From the NCBI GenBank assembly GCA_028571685.1, contig CM053146.1, positions 116,721,431-116,785,430 of the forward strand: a stretch of DNA of 64,000 nucleotides, written 5' to 3'. Source of the DNA: Heterohyrax brucei. Taxonomy: Eukaryota > Chordata > Mammalia > Hyracoidea > Procaviidae. The position numbers were made by a program, and so were the translations under genes. The notes below the pieces were generated by a model. It did not search any database and was not told the DNA's origin. It was given only the letters and a program-made list of their open reading frames with translations. Each line of letters starts with the position of its first letter. Within the stretch, counting starts at the first letter, position 1. Below, in pieces: positions 57,839 through 64,000 of the stretch.

Positions 57839-58364
57839 GATTTTGCTGCTTTAGCCTTTGTAATTTGCACAAAACGAAAACAATTATGAGAACTAAATTT
57901 TCCAAAGAAGCACATATAAACTAATTGTTGTTTCAGCTACTGTCTTGGAAAAAGAGGCTAGAAATCTAAAGACACAAAAGAAAGAGTGTTTACAAGAAAG
58001 GTTAATGACTAAAACAAAGTTTAGGCTTAAAAAATTGTACTTTAGTTGAATGTTTACAGAGAAAATTAGTTTCCCGTTCAATGGTTTATGCACAAATTGT
58101 TCCAGGACATTGATTGTAATCCCCCTACATTTCTCACTTCCATTTGCCCTGTTTTTCTGCCCCTTCCTGCCTTTTAATCTTTGCTTGGGGAAAGATGTCA
58201 ACGTTTTGTTTTCGCACAGATGAGTGCTCTAAGGAGAACTTTCCTCGTGGATATTATTGTTCATTATTTGACTGAAAGGTCATCTCTGGGAATGGTTTTA
58301 GTTCCAAGTTAGAAGGGTGTATAAGGGCCATCATCTTAGGGGATTCTTCCAGTCTCTCTCTCTG
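57839..58364. other. No gene recognised
   Basis: AT-rich; the 102-codon reading frame at 57893-58201 has no recognised domain. Confidence 0.35.
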
Positions 58365-58582
58365 ACTGGTAAGTCTGGTCTTTTTTTGTGAATTTGAATT
58401 TTGTTATCCTTTTCTTCCACGCTAATCGGAGCCTTCTACTATAATCTGGCTCAGAGGAGTTGGTAGTGGTAGCCAGACACCATCTACTTCTGGTCTTAGG
58501 CTGGTGGAGGCTGTGATTCCTGTGGTCTATTAGTCTCTTGGGATAATTGTTCCTTTGAGTCTTTGGTTTCCTTCACTCTCCT
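58365..58582 (-). mobile_element. L1 3' UTR fragment
   Basis: gtagccagacaccatctact, ctggtcttaggctggtggag and ggtctattagtctcttggga are the reverse of the L1 3' UTR block seen at 18530-18650. Confidence 0.75.
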
Positions 58583-58584
58583 TT

Positions 58585-58712
58585 ACAAGGCTGTACATCT
58601 TTACAGAAGCAGACTCCACATCTTTGTTCTGCAGAGCAACTGGTGGATTTGAACTGCCTACCTTGCAGTTACTAGTGGAGATCTTGATCACTGTACCACC
58701 AGGACTTCTTTC
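58585..58712 (-). repeat. AfroSINE, 5' part
   Basis: ctttacagaagcagactcca, gtggatttgaactgcctacc, actgtaccaccaggacttc. Confidence 0.88.
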
Positions 58713-58727
58713 TAAAACTAAAAGCCC

Positions 58728-58803
58728 AGACTTAAAGCCCAGAGCTCTTTCTATGACATTGTCACTAGCCAAACTCTAATATTTTCCCAACAGTAGGCTG
58801 GTT
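58728..58803 (+). repeat. Displaced duplicate, copy B
   Basis: Second copy of the segment at 57170-57245: acttaaagcccagagctctt, cactagccaaactctaatat, cccaacagtaggctggt. The two share a direction. Confidence 0.85.
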
Positions 58804-58844
58804 GGAAATAATCCTTAGAAGGGCATGTGAGGCTCATCTCTTCT

Positions 58845-59260
58845 ACCTTTTCTCCTGGACTATCCTTTGCCTTTGCTTTCTAAAACACCAAATTATGCTC
58901 CAACTGTGTGGAATCACCTGCAATATCTCAACTGGGTGTATTATCTTTGCGCTGTGCTATTATTACGCATGCCTGGCTTATTCCTGTTCTGTAAAGCCTT
59001 TCTTTGACTTCTTCTCTGCCAATCTAGCCCTAACAAATTCTTTCCTCTGTGCCTCTAGGACACACTCAGCTCACTTCCTCCTTCATGCTGTGCTGTGTTC
59101 CGCTGGGATCTTCCACGCGTGTCTCTGTTCTTGACTAGGTTCTGTGTCCACAGAAAGCAGGCATTGTGTATTTTTCTTTCTCCGGTGTTCAATACAATGC
59201 CTGGTTTATGTATTGCACAGTCTAAAATAATGTTAACTGAGTGAATGGAGGATTCTACAA
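58845..59260 (+). repeat. L2 LINE 3' end
   Basis: gtaaagcctttctttgactt, ccacagaaagcaggcattgt, atgcctggtttatgtattgc and a gttaactgagtgaatgg end. Confidence 0.65.
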
Positions 59261-59639
59261 CAGTTTGTGCTGCTTTATCGAACAGAGGTCTCACTTGGAA
59301 TTGCCTCAAGAAGACAGATTTGGTATGCTCAATATTTTTGTATATGAAATGCATAAGATTCTTGTTCACACATTATTGCTAAATAAAGTTTTGCATGTAC
59401 GATATGTTCCATAAAGTTCTATGTTTTCAAACTTCTTTCTGAGGTCCCACCGGAAAAGGACAAGGGAGTTGTGCAAATCCTTCCTCTGTGTGGAAAAGAT
59501 AAAACAACAAAACACCTCTCCTGTCCCAGGGAGCAAAGTGCCTTCCTGGTGTCACTGTAATTTGGCTTTGGTCATTTTTTAATCATTTGCTTGGAGCAGA
59601 TGTCCACACCCTGTCTGCTAACCCCATGCCACCTCCTCA
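59261..59639. other. No feature recognised
   Basis: About 380 bp of unassigned sequence between two L2 copies. Confidence 0.35.
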
Positions 59640-59893
59640 GCTTGTGAGACCTAAACCTTAGTGGTACCTCCTCAGAAGTGTTTTCTGTCTCTCAGCGTAG
59701 CTTATCCATTGCCTTTGAAGCACTCAGCACAATTTATGCTTATAGATTTAGTCCTTTACTGTCTCTTTTCCACACGGATTGTGAGTGAGCTCCACAAGGG
59801 AAGAGTTAGTGTCTCTGCTATTCACTAATGTGCGCCCAGCACCTGGTGCAGCATGGCACCTTGTGAGCACCTAACAAGGATTTGCTGGGGGTG
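59640..59893 (+). repeat. L2 LINE 3' end
   Basis: gagctccacaagggaagagt, gtgcgcccagcacctggtgc and cctaacaaggatttgctggg. Confidence 0.65.
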
Positions 59894-59984
59894 TCAATTA
59901 CCTTCTAAATTAGTGCCATGCTGCTAACTGGAGTCCCAGTTTTAATAAAAATCATGTAATATAATTCTCAAAAAACCAGGAGGT

Positions 59985-60085
59985 AGGAATTCCTATTAAC
60001 ATTTTACAGATAAGGACGTAAGTGCAAAGATAGATTGATTTGATGAAAATAAGAAGTTTGAACCTAGATCTTTTGACAGGAGGTA
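59985..60085 (-). repeat. MIR SINE fragment
   Basis: cattttacagataaggacgt and gaacctagatcttttgacag. Confidence 0.6.
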
Positions 60086-60296
60086 CCTTTTTTCCCCCCA
60101 TATAATTATCGTTAGAGAAAATTTCAGGACTGCTGAAGTACGGATCACCGATCACAAGTTCACCCTAGTGGAAATTCTATTGTCTCTGCTCCGATCTGTG
60201 CAGACTAGGGAGGGGAAAGAGACTCAGCAGAACGACAATAAACCTGTAGATACGATCCAGACTATCGAATATGCTACTTCTGTTTTCCTTCAAGTC

Positions 60297-60455
60297 ACTA
60301 TAACTGCTGTCGAGTCGGGTCCCACTCATAGTGATCCTAGAGGTCAGAGTACAACTGCCCCATAGAGTCTCTAAGGAGCTCCTGGTGGAATTGAACTGAT
60401 GATCTTTTGGTTAACAGACATAACATTTAACCCACTACACCTCCAGGGTTTCCTA
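60297..60455 (-). repeat. AfroSINE
   Basis: aactgctgtcgagtcgggtc, gtacaactgccccatagagt, acccactacacctccagggt. Confidence 0.93.
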
Positions 60456-61091
60456 CAAGTCACTATAGTAACCTAATTTATTACGAATCATTAAGAAATC
60501 AGTCTATAGCTCACGTGAAAAAATAAACTCCCTGAAGTCTCACTTGCGTGCTCTCTCCCCTTCAAGAAAGTATTTAAATCTGAGTGGGTAAGAGTTGACA
60601 CTAAAGTCACAGAAGTTCAAAAGAGTGAAAATAACTCAAATTCAGAATTCAGTTCAGTCAAGACTTTATTATTTGGTGGAAACTCATCAAAATGAGGCTC
60701 CAAGTTAATTATTTTAGTTTTTAGAATGCCTCATCAGAATAAACACTATAAAGTATTTCATTTGAGGAACATAATGTTTTATACATGTTAGTGTAAGCAC
60801 TATGACTCACATATTGTAGCTGCAATGCCTAAACACTATGGCTACAACTCTAAGGAAACACAGAGACAGTACACACTTCTGTGAGCAAGTGCACTGTTTC
60901 ACATCTCTGTGAATTAAAAGCCTGGAAACGTCTATGGACTTTTCCCATTGACATCATATTTTCTGCTAATCTGGATGAATAATTTTCTGTCTATTCTTGT
61001 ACTACATTCAGATGTTTTACTACAGTGTTCTTTAAATTATTTTAACCCCAATGCACAGACAGAAATAATTAGAACCCAGCATATACAACCG
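60456..61091. other. Unique AT-rich sequence
   Basis: No repeat or gene recognised. Confidence 0.4.
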
Positions 61092-61256
61092 TGGAAACCC
61101 TGGTGGTGGTGTGGGTTAAGTGCTACCACTGCTAATCTAAAGGCTGGCAGTTCAAATCTGCCAGGCACTCCTTGGAAACTCAACGGGGCCATTCTAGTCT
61201 GACATCTAGGGTTGCTACGAGTAGGACCCTGCTGGATGGCAATGGGTTTCTTTTTA
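61092..61256 (+). repeat. AfroSINE
   Basis: gtggaaaccctggtggtggt head, gcagttcaaatctgccaggc, gctggatggcaatgggtttc tail. Confidence 0.93.
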
Positions 61257-61268
61257 TGCACAAACATA

Positions 61269-61808
61269 TGAGGTCCAACAATTAAGTTTGCGAACTTAAT
61301 TGTTCTAAGCGCTATGTGCCTCATTGTTGAATATCACCGTGGTCACCTTTGCAGTACTTCCCTTGAGAAGTTAGGCACCAACGCCAGTGCCTAGTACACC
61401 CTTCAAAGCAATTTTGGAACTCCTTCTGGAATGGCCATTGGGCATGGTGGCACAGTGGCAAGTCCGCAAACTTAATTGTATAGTTGTCTAAAAGGGAGTT
61501 TTTAGCCAGTGAACAAATAACTGTATTGGAACACCCTCCTCACTCACCTGATCTGGCTCCCAAAGACTTTTTTCTTTACCTGAAGATAGAGGAAACATTG
61601 AAAAAAAGACATTTTGATGACACTCAGGACATCAAGGGTAATACGACAATGGTTCTGATGGCCATTACAGAAAAAGAGTTCCAAAAATGCTGGCATCAGT
61701 GAGTAGTTTCATGAGGGGATAACTTCAAGGTGACCGTGGTGATATTCAACAATGAGGTGTGTAGCACTTTTTCTAGGATGAGTTTGTGAACTTAATTGGC
61801 AGTTCTCC
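61269..61808 (+). mobile_element. mariner-derived palindromic element, copy 4
   Basis: Opposite orientation to the other three. TA flanks at 61267-61268 and 61809-61810. Left end tgaggtccaacaattaagtt; right end cttaattggcagttctcc. The plus strand is open at 61484-61702 and encodes ITVLEHPPHSPDLAPKDFFL and then ALMAITEKEFQKCWHQ, the C-terminal part of a mariner transposase including the last catalytic Asp region. The N-terminal DNA-binding part and the first catalytic residues are absent. Confidence 0.92.
61484..61702 (+). pseudogene. mariner transposase C-terminal fragment
   Basis: Contains EHPPHSPDLAPKDFFLYLKI, the conserved HPPYSPDLAPSDFFLF block that carries the third acidic residue of the DDD catalytic triad, then a KRHFDDTQDIK block and the C-terminal QKCW. 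About 70 residues of an enzyme that is normally about 340. It cannot be active alone. Confidence 0.9.
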
Positions 61809-61911
61809 TACATATAACTGAATAAGTGTCTTGAAACAGCAGGTTTGCTGTATACCATTTTATGATGTTTTCTATTTTATTCTGTACTATTTCGTTAGTT
61901 AAAATAAAAGG

Positions 61912-61966
61912 TTATTATCTACTAAATTGATTTCACGTCTATTATCTACTAAATTGATTTCATGTC
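61912..61966 (+). repeat. 27-bp tandem duplication
   Basis: attatctactaaattgattt occurs twice in a row, each followed by cacgtct or catgtcc. Confidence 0.93.
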
Positions 61967-63339
61967 CTGTTTAATCTGTTGTGACTCCAATCCTAAATTT
62001 TTGTTTTCTTAAGAGAGTGTTCTGGAGATTTATTGCTTTGTAACCTGCTAGTACTACTTTATGGCTTAAAACAACAACCATTTTTATTATATCTCATAAT
62101 TTTTATGGATCAGGAATTTAGGCCGAGTTCACTGGCTTGATTCTCATGTTCTGTGTGGTGGCAATAAAGATCACTTGATGGTTTGGCTGTAGGATGACTG
62201 GTACGGAGGGTCCGAGGTGGCACCACCCACATGTCTCTGGCCCTCGCGGGGATCTGAGGGCAGGTGAACTTCCTGTATGGCACCTGGGCACCACTAAATA
62301 GGGTAGAACCTCTGTGGCCTTTAATGATCAACTCTCAGAAATCTCACTGAGTCATTTCCATCATTTACCATTGGGCTGAGTAGTCGCAGAACCCACCCAG
62401 ATTTAAGGACAGGTGACATAGATTCCTGTCAATGGACGCAATGTCAGAAAATTTGTGGCCATGTTTCTAAAACTGTACAAACAGCATTGATTCAGGTTTC
62501 TACGAAGTAAGACCTGGGGAAATGTCTATGGACTGCCTTAATCTCTTCTATATTCTTACACTAAATTCACGTGTTTTAATACAACGGTTTTCCAAATGAG
62601 ATGACCACAATCCACAGTGAGGAATACGTCCTCACATTTATTACAGTATATAATACCCTCACTCACATACACACGCACCTGAAAATGTTTCAAGAAACAA
62701 TACTCATGTCCTGCGTTCTAATATTCCCTCTTTTATTCTACTGTAATTGTAAATGTCGACTACCATGCACAAAATACAGACCCCAGGGGCTTGGTAGTTA
62801 AGATCCATGACTACTAACCAAAAGGTTGGCAGCTGTAATTTGCGGCCCTATGTTTAAAAATCAGTTGCTTAATGGATGAATTTTCCCTCCCTAGTTTATA
62901 CCTAAGTTTCCCTTTTTGAGACCTTGAAGTCCAGGAGATCAGAAAGAACATTTTATTGTTCTTTGTATTGGAAGTGATCATTGATGTCCAGTAAAAGTTC
63001 TTGAGCCATTGAATTGAGGACAAAAAATAAATGAATAAAGTCTCATCTCCCTCACTTTGTTCACATTTTCACATTTCTTTTCAATTGCCTTTGAACTCAA
63101 TGGCAGAATGCTGTGAAACGTATGTAAAAGTTACTCATCATGTATGCAACAAGACAACTGGTGGCTGAGTACCTGTTTTTCAGTTGGATTTTTTTCCATT
63201 CTTCCTTGCTTTCATAATCTACTAGGGGAGATAGAAACCTAAACAGATAACTCCCGTCACTACCATGTCTGACAGAGCTAACATCTGCTCAAAGTGCCCA
63301 GCATGAGATACTACAGCTTCTGCCTATGGTAGTAATTAG
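61967..63339. other. No gene; old repeat and AfroSINE fragment
   Basis: 62050-62460 resembles an old dispersed repeat (ctttatggcttaaaacaaca start). 62785-62840 is an AfroSINE head (ctactaaccaaaaggttggc). The rest is unique. Confidence 0.4.
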
Positions 63340-63450
63340 GGTTGCTGTGAGCTGGAATTGACTTGAAGGCAATGGTTTGGGTGGTAGGGGTTGGAGAAGG
63401 CCACGCGGAACGAGAGGCACTTAGACTGCCTTTGGTTTGGCTTGGCTTGG
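63340..63450 (+). repeat. AfroSINE tail fragment
   Basis: gggttgctgtgagctggaat and gacttgaaggcaatggtttg, with a (cttgg)-type run at 63437-63450. Confidence 0.7.
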
Positions 63451-63457
63451 AAGAATG

Positions 63458-63632
63458 GGGACATCCTGGTGGTGTAGTGGTTAAGTGCTGTGATTGCAAA
63501 CCAAAAGATCAGCAGTTTGAATCTGCCAGGCACACCTTGGAAACTATGGGGCAGTTCTACTCTGCCTATAGGGTTGCTAGAGTCAGAATCAACTTGGCAG
63601 CAGCAGGTTTTGGATTTTTGGTTTTTGAAGGA
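63458..63632 (+). repeat. AfroSINE
   Basis: gacatcctggtggtgtagtg head, gcagtttgaatctgccaggc, gaatcaacttggcagcagca tail. Confidence 0.93.
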
Positions 63633-64000
63633 TGAAGAAGAGCTTTCTAGATGAACAACGAAGTTAAAGGCTTTATTGGTGGAGGGACAGCATGAACAAA
63701 CACTCGAAGTCAAAGAGTTTGTGGCATAACAGGGAGCCTGGAGGACAAAGAGAGAAAGGAGGTTAGGAAGGCGGGGGACATAGGAATGGGAGAAAAGCTT
63801 TACCCCATGTTAAGTCATTTAGGCTTCATCCTAAAAGCAACCAGGAAGTAGTTCATCATATGAAATAGTGTATAAGAAATTAAAGGCAAAGATCAACAAA
63901 TAAAGACGTGAGCCAATATGACCCTTTCAAAGTGGTTCATAAGTCAGCATACATCTCTTTATTCTCAGAAGTCAGCAGAGGAAATTAAGAACAGAAACAG
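63633..64000. other. No gene; possible old repeat
   Basis: gttaagtcatttaggcttca and caaccaggaagtagttcatc resemble the same old repeat as 54360-54700. Runs off the right edge. Confidence 0.35.

Noticed and set aside
1-64000. CRISPR array, operon or phage-like system
   Set aside because: No regularly spaced repeats with unique spacers and no bacterial gene structure; the DNA is mammalian.

Overview
The window is mammalian intergenic or deep-intronic DNA. No intact protein-coding gene, rRNA, tRNA or CRISPR array is visible. Open reading frames are short, and those recognised are decayed transposon proteins. The animal is almost certainly an afrotherian, most likely a paenungulate (elephant, manatee/dugong or hyrax). 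The reason is roughly 45 copies or fragments of the tRNA-derived AfroSINE on both strands, together with BovB/RTE LINE copies whose 3' tail the AfroSINE shares. This is family recognition by eye; no database search was run.

Layout. 1-4803: a minus-strand L1 with its 5' end in the window (5' UTR, ORF1, inter-ORF spacer, start of ORF2). A second 5'-truncated L1 is inserted in ORF1 and flanked by a 20-bp target-site duplication. 4.8-9.4 kb: a BovB 3' end, MIRs, AfroSINEs and the first of four mariner-derived palindromic elements. 9.5-17.4 kb: mostly unique sequence with a BovB 3' end, an L2, the second mariner element, a small CpG cluster and a repeat-free block carrying a perfect RFX-type palindrome and two identical homeodomain-type palindromes. 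17.4-21.1 kb: an AfroSINE split by a 1.6-kb L1, then an ancient repeat that took two AfroSINEs at one target site. 24.0-27.7 kb: a solo LTR and a 2.7-kb degenerate BovB that was itself hit by a mariner element. 33.4-51.0 kb: solo LTRs (one with a perfect 5-bp duplication), L1 3' ends, BovB 3' ends, an old L1M and many AfroSINEs. 51-64 kb: MIR, L2, AfroSINEs, a displaced 75-bp duplication and the fourth mariner element in the opposite orientation.

There are no genes working together here. What can be read is a history of insertions: MIR/L2/MER5/MER20 oldest, then BovB, mariner and AfroSINE, with L1 insertions late enough to keep recognisable target-site duplications. No new biological system was found. 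The most unusual structure is the family of about 550-bp mariner derivatives with arms of about 175 bp. They are near-palindromes that keep the last catalytic part of the transposase and carry an internal motif resembling their own terminal repeat.
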